A stretch of 64,000 bases of DNA from Aeromonas salmonicida subsp. salmonicida (GTDB lineage Bacteria; Pseudomonadota; Gammaproteobacteria; Enterobacterales; Aeromonadaceae), in contig NZ_LSGW01000070.1 of the NCBI RefSeq assembly GCF_001643305.1, positions 1 to 64,000 on the forward strand, written 5' to 3'. Position numbers and translations under genes: made by a program. Every line of letters begins with the position of its first letter. Position 1 is the first letter of the stretch. Positions 27,888 to 36,147 of the stretch are shown here, piece after piece. Below the pieces are notes generated by a model. That model saw only the letters and a list, made by a program, of their open reading frames with translations, made no database searches and was not told the origin of the DNA.

Positions 27888-28262
27888 TTAGCCACGCAGG
27901 TGAGCCGTCAGATGCGCTCTTGGGCGTGATTGCCACAGTATCTCCAGGCCCAGCAGGGCATGCAGGCTCCAGATGGCCAGGGGGTTGAGCCAGTTGCCAC
28001 CCAGTTGCAGGGTGGCCAGCGCACTGCCTGCCAGCAGCAGGGTGACACCCGGCAGGCGCCAGTGTGCCGGCAGCGGTGCCAGCATGGCTAGCCCCAGCAA
28101 AATGGCGAGCCCGAACGGCAGATTGAGCGCGGTAAAGGCCAGCGCCTGCTGGCCGTTCATGCCCGTCAGCAAGGCCAGCATGGCGCTGCAACAGGCGAGA
28201 AAAGTGATGAACTCGAGACGATCGGCAATATAGTCAGCCATCTGTTCGCTACGTGCATGCAT
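27888..28262 (-). CDS. Small inner-membrane protein, unrecognised family
   Basis: 124 residues from the ATG at 28262, which follows a good GAGGGG ribosome-binding site; an earlier in-frame ATG at 28352 lacks support. After a polar N-terminus (MHARSEQMADYIADRLEF) come four hydrophobic helices, and the end is basic (QSRPRAHLTAHLRG). I do not recognise a family. The gene is separated from ppiC by about 78 bases on the same strand. Confidence 0.65.
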   Translation of the reverse strand: MHARSEQMADYIADRLEFITFLACCSAMLALLTGMNGQQALAFTALNLPFGLAILLGLAMLAPLPAHWRLPGVTLLLAGSALATLQLGGNWLNPLAIWSLHALLGLEILWQSRPRAHLTAHLRG

Positions 28263-28839
28263 GATGTGTCCCCTCAATGAATAACGCCAAGGCTGGCGAA
28301 GATGATGTGCGTCCCTTTGTTGATAGACCCAGTGTGGTGGAGGGAGAGGCAAGGTGGCAGCGGGATAAATCGATTGAGGTGAACGAGGCTTTGATTATTG
28401 TTACTCAACCAATTGATTTATATCGTCTAAATAGACATGTCTTCAAGGGAGGGGGACGCCAGGGCCAATGTTTGGGGGCAGGCCATGAGGGCGGTGATGT
28501 CATTTTGACCGTTTGCCGACAATGGATGTCGCATCATCCGGAGCGCCTTGAGAGTGGGCCCCTGGCGTGAATCGCCGTCGTTGAGGCGGTACTTCATGGC
28601 CTGACGGGCGAGGAATTCCCCTTTTTACCCGCAATGGCGCAGGTCAGTGTGGCCGGCGCGGGGGTAAAGGGGGTCACCCGGTCGGCAAAGGCTTCAATAA
28701 TATGGTGAATTTCAATGCCACCCCGCTCTGATGTTGGGCTGGGGATATGCTAGGATGAGGCGCGCTTGCCATCGAGTGAGCCTCATTATCGTTCTGAATA
28801 CTGCATTATTTTAATCATGTTCTTCGGGGAAATTGACGT
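28263..28839. other. 577-base gap upstream of tamA
   Basis: No convincing gene. A minus-strand frame of 56 codons (28427-28597, MKYRLNDGDSRQGP...) has GC-rich third positions but only a weak ribosome-binding site. A plus-strand frame over the same bases (28277-28570) looks like its shadow or chance. The tract 28375-28445 is AT-rich. A tamA promoter probably lies in 28730-28830. No terminators or operators were identified. Confidence 0.5.
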
Positions 28840-30615
28840 TTGACAGGATGCAATCCGCCCCTGCCAGCAGGGATCTCACCGCCCGGACGGGCGTTCCGTC
28901 GCGGGCTTCGCGCACTTGGCCTGAGCCTCTGTCTGCTGCTGGTTGTCACGCCCGCCATGGCGGCCAAGCTCACCTATCAGATCAAGGGTCTGAGAGGGGA
29001 TAACAAGAGCAACGTTGAAGCCTACCTCAATGCCCTGCCTGTCTATCAGGAACGCCAGTTCCGCCCCGCGCGCGCCAAGATCACCGAGAGCGTGCAAAAA
29101 GCCTTGCAGGTCTATGGCTACTATCAGCCCAAGATCACCCTGAGTCGCGACAAGCAGGCTCCCTCCAAGGTGGTGATAGAGGTGGATCCGGGCAAGCCTG
29201 TCATCATCTCTCGCCTCGATATTTTGCTGGAAGGGGACGCGGGCAGCGACGAGGTTTACAGCGAGCTGCTGGACAAGCTGCCCTTGAAAGAGGGCGATGC
29301 CCTCAACCACGGCAAGTACGAATCCATCAAGGCGGATCTGGGTAACCTGGGGCTGGCCCGGGGCTATTTCGATGCCAAGATCAGCAAGAGCCAGGTCAAG
29401 GTGTTCCCGGATCAGGGCACGGCCGAAATCTTCATCCTGTTCCGCTCCGGCCCCCGCTATCACTTTGGCGAGATCCACTACGACGCCACACCGGAGGCGC
29501 TGCGCCTCATTCGACCGCTCATCAACATCAAGCGTGGCGACCCTTATTTGGCGATCCGGATGGCCGAGATGTCCCAGGATGTCTCCTCCACCAAGCTGTT
29601 CAAGCAGGTGGATATCAAGCCCATGATCAGTCAGGCCGAGGGCAACCGTGTACCTGTGCAGGTCACCTTGTCCAACCGGGTTGACCACGAGATAGAGACG
29701 GGTGTCGGCTTTGCCACCGACGTGGGCCCGCGCATGAGTGCCACCTGGGAGAAGCCCTGGGTCAACCGCTATGGTCACCGCCTCAACGCGACAGCCAATG
29801 TCTCCGCCCCTCAGGCCGATCTCAGCTTCGATTACCAGATCCCAGTGGGCAACCCGCTGCGGGATTACTACTCCCTGCAAACCGGCTATCGCTATACCAA
29901 CAACAATGACACCCGCTCAGATCTCGCCACCTTCAGCGTCCACCGCTGGACGCGGCGTCCGGAGACATGGGACCGTGATGTCTTCATCCGGCTTGAAAAC
30001 GAAAGCTATGTGCAGGGCAAGGATGAAGGGAACAGCTTGCTGCTCATTCCCGGTGTCTCCTGGTCGCGGCTGCGGGTGCGCGGCGGTCTGGTACCGGACT
30101 GGGGTGATCGCCAGCAACTGACCCTGGAGTTTTCCGACCCTTACTGGGGATCGGATATCAGCTTCATGCGGGTGTGGGGCCGCAGCAAGTGGCTGCGAAC
30201 CCTGGGGGATGATCACCGCTTCCTGCTGCGGGCCGAGCAGGGCGCCATCATAGGGGACAGCTTCTCGCTGGTACCCCCTTCCTTGCGCTTCTTTACCGGG
30301 GGCGATCAGACGGTACGTGGCTACGGCTATGAGACCATCTCGCCGCGAGACAGTGATGGCAAGTTGCTGGGGGGGCGCTACGTGAGCGCCGCCAGTGCCG
30401 AATACAACTACCGGTTCAGCGACAAGTGGCTCGGCGCCCTGTTCGTGGATGGCGGCACTGCGACCGAGGATTACAGCGAAGCCTGGAAGATAGGGACAGG
30501 TGTCGGCGTGCGCTGGGTGACCCCCATAGGTCAGGTCAGGCTCGATCTGGCGGTGGGCATTTCCGAGGAAGACAAGCCGCTGCGGCTGCATTTCGCGCTG
30601 GGGCCTGAATTATGA
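28840..30615 (+). CDS. tamA: TamA, outer-membrane translocation and assembly module
   Basis: About 591 residues. An outer-membrane Omp85-family barrel partnered with TamB, aiding autotransporter insertion and lipid movement. A signal peptide (LRALGLSLCLLLVVTPAMA) is followed by three POTRA domains (about 45-265) and a 16-strand barrel with the lid-lock motif GGDQTVRGYGYETISP near 487-502. The start is uncertain: TTG at 28840 with GGGGA upstream is the best choice in frame, since no ATG precedes the signal peptide. tamB follows directly. Confidence 0.93.
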   Translation: MTGCNPPLPAGISPPGRAFRRGLRALGLSLCLLLVVTPAMAAKLTYQIKGLRGDNKSNVEAYLNALPVYQERQFRPARAKITESVQKALQVYGYYQPKITLSRDKQAPSKVVIEVDPGKPVIISRLDILLEGDAGSDEVYSELLDKLPLKEGDALNHGKYESIKADLGNLGLARGYFDAKISKSQVKVFPDQGTAEIFILFRSGPRYHFGEIHYDATPEALRLIRPLINIKRGDPYLAIRMAEMSQDVSSTKLFKQVDIKPMISQAEGNRVPVQVTLSNRVDHEIETGVGFATDVGPRMSATWEKPWVNRYGHRLNATANVSAPQADLSFDYQIPVGNPLRDYYSLQTGYRYTNNNDTRSDLATFSVHRWTRRPETWDRDVFIRLENESYVQGKDEGNSLLLIPGVSWSRLRVRGGLVPDWGDRQQLTLEFSDPYWGSDISFMRVWGRSKWLRTLGDDHRFLLRAEQGAIIGDSFSLVPPSLRFFTGGDQTVRGYGYETISPRDSDGKLLGGRYVSAASAEYNYRFSDKWLGALFVDGGTATEDYSEAWKIGTGVGVRWVTPIGQVRLDLAVGISEEDKPLRLHFALGPEL

Positions 30616-30676
30616 TTTCGTTTGAACGCACGTTTCTTTGGCCGCTGCGGCTGCATGTTTCGCGGGGGTCTGCACT

Positions 30677-33600
30677 GTGATCTGGGTAAAACGCATTTTT
30701 CTCTGGCTGATGGGGCTGGTCTTCTTGCTGCTCATCGGCGTCAGCCTGCTGGGGTTCACCCACCAGGGCAACAAGTGGCTGTGGTTGCAGGCCAGGGCTG
30801 CGCTGCCTTCTCTCAAGGGGGAGCTGGTGGCTGGCCAACTGGGTTACGGCTGGACCCTGGAAGGGGTCGGCTGGCAGGATGAACTGGTGGATGTCACTGT
30901 GGATCGGGCCGTCCTCGACTGGGATCTTGGCAAGCTGCTGCAGGGCAAGCTCTGGATAAAATCCCTGTCGGTTACCCATCCCGTGGTGAAGGTTGCCGAG
31001 TCTGAACCGACACCGGAAACGCCATCGGAGCCTTTTGTCTGGCGGCCCTTGCCGCTGAAAATCCAGATCGACAGCCTCAAGGTGGCAGATCTGGATCTGG
31101 CGGTACCCGGGGTCGCGGTAACCCTCACGTCGCTGGATATCGGTGCTTCCCTCAATCGCAAGGGGCTCATAGTGCGCGGGCCCGTGCTCGATGGCCTGAG
31201 CGTGATCCTGGCCGAGACACCGCCTGCCAATGCAGCCAAGCCAGCTGCCGACAAGGCTGCCAGAGAGAAAGCGACCAAAGACAAGGCGACTGCAGACAAG
31301 GCCGCCACCAAACCCATGCTGAGCGCCAAGGCGCAGCAGGCGGGCAAGGGCAAGGCAGAGCAGACAGCACCCATAACCTTGCCTGCCATTCACTTGCCAT
31401 TCCCGATCCAGCTGGAAGGTTTGCATGCCACCAAGCTGCACTACCAGCAAGGGGAGCTGATCGAAGGGCTCGATTTTCTGCGGTTGTCGGCCACGGCAAA
31501 AGAGGAGCGCATCGAGGTGCGCGAGCTCTCCCTGCGCCATGCCATGGCGGATCTGGCGCTCAAGGGCCATGTCCGGCTGACCGAGGATTATCCGCTGGCG
31601 TTGACCCTGGATGCCAAAGCCCGCAAGGGGTTGCTGGATGGTGAACTGAAAGGGGAGCAGGCGACCCTGACCCTGGGTGGCTCAGTGGGCAAGCTGGCGC
31701 TGGCACTGCAAGCCAAGGGGCCTGTGGCCGCCAACCTCAAAGGGTCATTGGCTCCCCTCAACCCTGACTTGCCGTTTGACCTGGCGCTGGAGTGGAAGCG
31801 CCTCGGCTGGCCCCTGCACACCGTCACCAAACAAGCAGCCAAGGACGAGCCCGGCTATCAGCTGGACAAGGGCAGCCTGACCGCCAAGGGCAAGCTCTCT
31901 GCCTACCAATTTGCCTTGAATACCGCCGGCAAGGGCACGGATGTGCCCCCCTTCAAGCTGGCGCTGATGGGCAAGGGGGATCTGGAACAACTCAACCAGA
32001 TAAACCTGCTGCTCAACGCCCTGAAAGGGGAGCTCAAGCTCGATGGCAAGCTGGCCTGGAACAAGGGGGTTCGCTGGCAGGGCACCACCGAATTCAAGGA
32101 GATCAATCCCGCCGAACTGGTGCCTGAACTCAAGGGCAAGCTGGCGGGCAAGATAGTCAGTCGTTTCGAGCTGAGCGAGGCGGGTCACTGGCAGTTGCAA
32201 CTGCCCGAGCTGAAAGTCGAGGGCAAGCTTAATCAGTATCCGCTCGCCATCCAGGGCGAGCTCAGCGGCAACGACAAGATGGAGTGGCAGATCCCGGCTC
32301 TCGCGCTGCAAAGCGGTCCCAATCGGTTGCAGGCCAAGGGCAGCCTCAGTCAGCAGGCGTGGCGACTGGATGCGGATCTCGATGCACCCAATCTGACGGG
32401 GCTCTATCCTGGCCTGAAAGGGGACATAAAGGGACAGGTGCGTCTGACCGGTAATCAGAAAGCGCCGCGGGTCACTACTGAACTGGTCTCCAGCCGTCTC
32501 TATTATGCGGGCACGGATCTGAAAGGGATCGCCATCAAGGGCAATGCTCTGGTCGGTGACAGGCCGGCCGGTGAACTGGCGCTGACGGTGGCGAGTCTGG
32601 TGCAGGGAAAAACCACCCTCAGTCAGCTGGCCCTGACGCTCAGTGGCGACCTCAACCAACATGTGCTGAGTCTGACCATGAAGGGCGATCCGGTTGCGGC
32701 CAACCTCAACCTGAGCGGCGGGCTGCGCGGAGATCGCTGGCGTGGTGCCTTGTCGGAGCTCAAGCTGAAGACGCCGTTGCGGCGCTGGGAGCTGACCGCC
32801 CCCTGGGCCCTTGATCTCGATCTGCCACGCCAGCGGCTGACCATGGGGGATCTCTGCCTGACCTCCCAGGGGGCCAGCCTCTGCGTCAAGGGGAGCCAGG
32901 TCTCGGCCCAGCAAGGAAGCCTGGAGTTTGCCCTAAGCGAGTTTGATCTCAAGCGCCTGCGTCCTTGGCTGCCGGAAAACTTCCGCTGGCAGGCGGTGCT
33001 CTCTGCGGATGGTCGCGCCAGCTGGCGTGGCAATCAGCCGACACTGCATGCCAATGTGCGCACCACACCGGGCACCTTCGTGGCTGATGGGCTCAAGACC
33101 GATTATCAGCGCCTCGAACTGGGGGTGGACTTTGAACGCCAGCAGGCGGCGATCCGGCTCGACTTCGTCTCCAAACAGATAGGTCATATCGATACCGATC
33201 TGCTGATCAAGGATCCGGCCGGTCGTGGCACTCTGTCGGGCCAGCTCAAGTTTGATGACCTCAAGCTGACGACGTTTGCCCCCCTCATCCCCGAGGTGCG
33301 CTCCCTGCAGGGGGTCATCTCGGCCGATGCCCGCTTCGATGGCACACTGGCGTCCCCTCTGCTGTTCGGTCAGCTCAACCTGCTCGATGGAGAGGTGCAG
33401 ACCCACTCCGACATGGTGACCCTCTCCAAGCTGGTGACCCACCTCAAGATAGAAGGCAACCGGGCCGAGCTCGACGGTACCATGCTGGTGGGCAAGGGCC
33501 CGCTGGCGCTGGGTGGCTGGCTGAGCTGGGCCAGCATGCCGGTGACGGGCAGTCTCACCATTCAGGGCAAGGAACTGGAAGCCCAGTATCCGGGCATGGG

Positions 33601-34492
33601 ACGGGTGCGGCTCTCCCCCGACATCGCCATCTCGCTGGGAGAGGAGACCCGGGTCAGTGGTCAGGTCGATATTCCCTGGGCTCGGATCCTGGTCAAGAGT
33701 CTGCCGGAGAGTGCTGTCTCTGTCTCCGACGATGTGACTGTGATCTATGACGACCTGCCGCCTGTGCCCAAGGCGGCGCCACTGCCGATGGCAATCAAGC
33801 TGGCCGTTCGGCTCGGGGACGACGTTCGGCTGGAGGCCATGGGGCTCAAAACCCGGGTAGGCGGTGGCATCAATATCAGCCAGGAGCCTTCCCGGCCACT
33901 GGCGGGCAACGGTCAGCTGGTGCTCAACGATGGCCGGTTCAAGGCCTATGGTCAGAACCTCATCATCAAGGATGGCCGCATCCTCTTCTCCGGCCCGCTC
34001 GATCGACCTTTCCTCAACATAGAGGCCTATCGGGATCCGGATACCATAGAGGACAAGGTGACGGTCGGGGTGCGGGTGACCGGGCCGGCGAGCAAGCCCA
34101 AGATCACCGTCTATTCCGAGCCGCAGATGGCACAATCCGAACAGCTCTCCTATCTGCTGCGCGGCAAGGGCTTGCAGACCAGTGGTGAAGATGGTGGTTT
34201 CAACGGCCTGCTGGTGGCCGGTGCCGTCAGCCAGGCCAATGGCGTGGTCTCCAGCCTGGGGGAATCCCTCGGCATGAGCGATGTGGCGCTCGATACCGCC
34301 GGCAGTGGCAACAACACTCAGGTGACCCTGTCGGCCTACCTGTTGCCCGGTTTGCAGTTCCAGTACGGGGTCGGTGTGTTCAGCCCCATCGCCGAGTTCA
34401 AACTGCGGTACGAGCTGATGCCCAGACTCTATCTGCAGGCCATGAGCGGCGTTGCTCAGGCGGTGGACATCTTCTACCGCTTCACCCTGTAG
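30677..34492 (+). CDS. tamB: TamB, periplasm-spanning translocation partner
   Basis: About 1271 residues. The GTG at 30677 gives MIWVKRIFLWLMGLVFLLLIGV, a good inner-membrane anchor; a TTG at 30638 would add 13 residues of non-conserved sequence. A long beta-helical groove of repeated beta strands follows, ending in the conserved DUF490 domain (GQLVLNDGRFKAYGQNLIIKDGRI..., final FYRFTL). An unusual Ala/Lys/Asp-rich insert is at about residues 180-232. It is 61 bases after tamA and in the same operon. Confidence 0.93.
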   Translation: MIWVKRIFLWLMGLVFLLLIGVSLLGFTHQGNKWLWLQARAALPSLKGELVAGQLGYGWTLEGVGWQDELVDVTVDRAVLDWDLGKLLQGKLWIKSLSVTHPVVKVAESEPTPETPSEPFVWRPLPLKIQIDSLKVADLDLAVPGVAVTLTSLDIGASLNRKGLIVRGPVLDGLSVILAETPPANAAKPAADKAAREKATKDKATADKAATKPMLSAKAQQAGKGKAEQTAPITLPAIHLPFPIQLEGLHATKLHYQQGELIEGLDFLRLSATAKEERIEVRELSLRHAMADLALKGHVRLTEDYPLALTLDAKARKGLLDGELKGEQATLTLGGSVGKLALALQAKGPVAANLKGSLAPLNPDLPFDLALEWKRLGWPLHTVTKQAAKDEPGYQLDKGSLTAKGKLSAYQFALNTAGKGTDVPPFKLALMGKGDLEQLNQINLLLNALKGELKLDGKLAWNKGVRWQGTTEFKEINPAELVPELKGKLAGKIVSRFELSEAGHWQLQLPELKVEGKLNQYPLAIQGELSGNDKMEWQIPALALQSGPNRLQAKGSLSQQAWRLDADLDAPNLTGLYPGLKGDIKGQVRLTGNQKAPRVTTELVSSRLYYAGTDLKGIAIKGNALVGDRPAGELALTVASLVQGKTTLSQLALTLSGDLNQHVLSLTMKGDPVAANLNLSGGLRGDRWRGALSELKLKTPLRRWELTAPWALDLDLPRQRLTMGDLCLTSQGASLCVKGSQVSAQQGSLEFALSEFDLKRLRPWLPENFRWQAVLSADGRASWRGNQPTLHANVRTTPGTFVADGLKTDYQRLELGVDFERQQAAIRLDFVSKQIGHIDTDLLIKDPAGRGTLSGQLKFDDLKLTTFAPLIPEVRSLQGVISADARFDGTLASPLLFGQLNLLDGEVQTHSDMVTLSKLVTHLKIEGNRAELDGTMLVGKGPLALGGWLSWASMPVTGSLTIQGKELEAQYPGMGRVRLSPDIAISLGEETRVSGQVDIPWARILVKSLPESAVSVSDDVTVIYDDLPPVPKAAPLPMAIKLAVRLGDDVRLEAMGLKTRVGGGINISQEPSRPLAGNGQLVLNDGRFKAYGQNLIIKDGRILFSGPLDRPFLNIEAYRDPDTIEDKVTVGVRVTGPASKPKITVYSEPQMAQSEQLSYLLRGKGLQTSGEDGGFNGLLVAGAVSQANGVVSSLGESLGMSDVALDTAGSGNNTQVTLSAYLLPGLQFQYGVGVFSPIAEFKLRYELMPRLYLQAMSGVAQAVDIFYRFTL

Positions 34493-34505
34493 GGCAGGGG
34501 GATGC

Positions 34506-34535
34506 AAAAACGGGAGGCCTTGGCCTCCCGTTTTC
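34506..34535 (+). terminator. Terminator after tamB
   Basis: AAAACGGGAGGCC-TT-GGCCTCCCGTTTT: an 11- to 13-base stem 14 bases after the tamB stop. A G9 homopolymer follows at 34550-34558. Confidence 0.88.
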
Positions 34536-34587
34536 ATGGGGCAGTGTGAGGGGGGGGGTCACACGGCATCCTGATGGCCATAAATGC

Positions 34588-34614
34588 GAAAACCCGGCGC
34601 CAGGCCGGGTTTTC
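34588..34614 (-). terminator. Terminator of tRNA-Tyr
   Basis: AAAACCCGGC-GCCAG-GCCGGGTTTT lies just beyond the tRNA 3' end. On the minus strand it ends in TTTTCGC. Confidence 0.8.
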
Positions 34615-34621
34615 TGAAGAG

Positions 34622-34706
34622 TGGTGGAGGGAGAAGGATTCGAACCTTCGAAGGCAGAGCCGTCAGATTTACAGTCTGATCCCTTTGGCCGCTCGGGAAC
34701 CCCTCC
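34622..34706 (-). tRNA. tyrT-like: tRNA-Tyr (anticodon GTA)
   Basis: 85 nt on the minus strand with encoded CCA (34624-34622). Acceptor GGAGGGG pairs with the 3' strand of the stem. The anticodon loop is ACTGTAAAT within the CAGA/TCTG stem, the long variable arm is typical of class II tRNA-Tyr, and the T-loop is GGTTCGAATCC. It is a single copy here, convergent with tamB. Confidence 0.96.
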
Positions 34707-34721
34707 ACAAGTGCGAGGCGC

Positions 34722-34749
34722 ATACTAACAGATCTTCTGTCGTTGTGAA
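34722..34749 (-). promoter_or_regulatory. tRNA-Tyr promoter
   Basis: Minus-strand TTCACA (34749-34744), 16-base spacer, TAGTAT (34727-34722), then a GC-rich discriminator (GCGCCTCGC), the pattern of stable-RNA promoters under stringent control. Confidence 0.65.
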
Positions 34750-34831
34750 CCCCTTGGCGGGATTTTTCCTGCTCAAAGGATCCGATTTGCGGCCGATAAG
34801 CAATGAAACCACTATTTCCAAGAGTTATCTC

Positions 34832-35341
34832 ATGTTACCCAGCGCGATTCGTGATCAGCTGTTGGTTGACGAGGCCCAGCTGGGGCAGCGTCTCAACCGT
34901 GATCTCCAGCACGGAGACAGGGCCGACTTTCGTCTGCACCTGGCCCTGCTGACCGATGCTGTGGAAGAGCAGCCCTGGTTCGATCCGGTGCGGGTTTCCA
35001 AGCCAGATACCCGGGTCTGGCGCAGCCATTTTGAACTACCGGCCGTAACCCCCTTGCAAGGAGGCGAGGATGATGGGGGCTCTGCGCACCTCAATGAGCG
35101 GTTGCAGCAGGGGGGATCCATGGTGGATGTGAGGCTTTGGCTGGCGCTGCGATCACCGCCTTTGCTCGGCCCGCAAGCTGCGCTGGATCCTGCCGTCTAT
35201 GACAACCTCTCTCCCCTGGGTCGCGAGCGCTGGCAGCACAAGCTGGCGGATCAACCAAGGCGTGACGATCCCTTGCTCATGTTGCCAGTCCTCAATGCAC
35301 TGCAAGAAGGGGTGGATACACGGTTGCACTGGTTAAGTTGA
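34832..35341 (+). CDS. Conserved protein resembling the VC2046/SO_2500 family
   Basis: 169 residues from the ATG at 34832 (AAGAG about 8 bases upstream). The frame stays open upstream across the tRNA, but that part is not coding. It is a soluble, mostly helical protein starting MLPSAIRDQLLVDEAQLGQRLNRD with FRLHLALLTDAVEEQPWF, the pattern I associate with the uncharacterised VC2046/SO_2500 family of vibrios and shewanellae. The assignment is from memory of the N-terminal pattern. Function unknown. Confidence 0.65.
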   Translation: MLPSAIRDQLLVDEAQLGQRLNRDLQHGDRADFRLHLALLTDAVEEQPWFDPVRVSKPDTRVWRSHFELPAVTPLQGGEDDGGSAHLNERLQQGGSMVDVRLWLALRSPPLLGPQAALDPAVYDNLSPLGRERWQHKLADQPRRDDPLLMLPVLNALQEGVDTRLHWLS

Positions 35342-35387
35342 GGACAGCGGCACAAGCATGAAGGGGATCGTACCAAAGTCAGCATGC

Positions 35388-35413
35388 AAAAAGGCGGGAA
35401 GATCCCGCCTTTG
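35388..35413. terminator. Bidirectional terminator before raiA
   Basis: AAAGGCGGGA-AGA-TCCCGCCTTT, flanked by A5 on the left. It serves raiA on the minus strand and the convergent small gene on the plus strand. Confidence 0.88.
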
Positions 35414-35437
35414 AATTCGAATTGATGTGATTGCGGA

Positions 35438-35776
35438 TTATGCGTCGGCTTCGTCCGGCTGGGGAATTTCCTTGGCACTGGCCGCCGCCCGACGGGCAAT
35501 GGGTTTTTCGATGTGACGGGTGAGCTGACGCTCCAGCTTTTGCCCCAGTTCAGTGATGGCGGCGTAGAGATCCTCGTGTTCTGCCTGGGCAAACAGTTTG
35601 CCGTTGGGGATGCCAGCAGTGGCTTCAATGATGAACATCAGACGCTCTTTGGAGACAATCACATGAGGTGTGATGAGAGGCACCTGAAGACGTTCGAGCT
35701 TTTCAAAGCGGGATTCAATGCGCTCGCGGATAGCCGGGGTAATGTCGATGATTTTGCTGGTAATTTCGATTTTCAT
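35438..35776 (-). CDS. raiA: Ribosome-associated inhibitor A
   Basis: 112 residues. It blocks translation in stationary phase or cold by binding the 30S decoding channel. The N-terminus MKIEITSKIIDITPAIRERI, NGKLFAQAEHEDLYAAITEL and KLERQLTRHIEK match E. coli RaiA (YfiA), including its acidic C-terminal tail (PQPDEADA), rather than long Hpf. A CRP-type site lies about 75 bases upstream, in keeping with CRP control of raiA in E. coli. Confidence 0.9.
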   Translation of the reverse strand: MKIEITSKIIDITPAIRERIESRFEKLERLQVPLITPHVIVSKERLMFIIEATAGIPNGKLFAQAEHEDLYAAITELGQKLERQLTRHIEKPIARRAAASAKEIPQPDEADA

Positions 35777-36147
35777 ATTGGCCCCCTTCGGGTCGTCTTG
35801 CTTGTGTCTTCACCTTCAGATTACTCATGGGGGAATAATGAAATGTGATCTGGGTCACGAAATGAGCCCTTTACTATCACGGGACATATAAATTGTGATC
35901 TTTTCCCGTTATGCACCAAAAAGCGCTTGAGCTCCATGAAACAGGCAGGCAGTATGGGAAAACTTGGATCGTTTCTGTCCCTTCTTGGCAGCGCCGCATG
36001 TCGACCTCATGTCCGGTTTCCACCGCTTAGTCTCGCATCTTTCGCACTTCCCGCCGCACCTCGTCATGCCGTAGTGCGACCTGTGAATGTGGGCGCTATC
36101 AAGTTATTCGGGCATTGAACGTGGTTGTTGTGGTGTTGGAGTAGTAC
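35777..36147. other. raiA / GGDEF-EAL intergenic region
   Basis: 371 bases with divergent promoters. It holds the CRP-type site at 35844-35859 and a further half-site-like TTGTGATC at about 35893-35900. A short frame at 35927-36118 has no coding features. GGAG about 8 bases before 36148 sets the next start. Confidence 0.5.
35844..35859. promoter_or_regulatory. CRP-type site upstream of raiA
   Basis: TGTGA-TCTGGG-TCACG: nine of ten consensus half-site bases with a six-base spacer, centred about 75 bp upstream of the raiA start. Confidence 0.7.

Noticed and set aside
28277..28570. 97-codon plus-strand frame before tamA
   Set aside because: No ribosome-binding site, no domain features, and a composition that fits chance. 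The opposite 56-codon frame is only marginally better.
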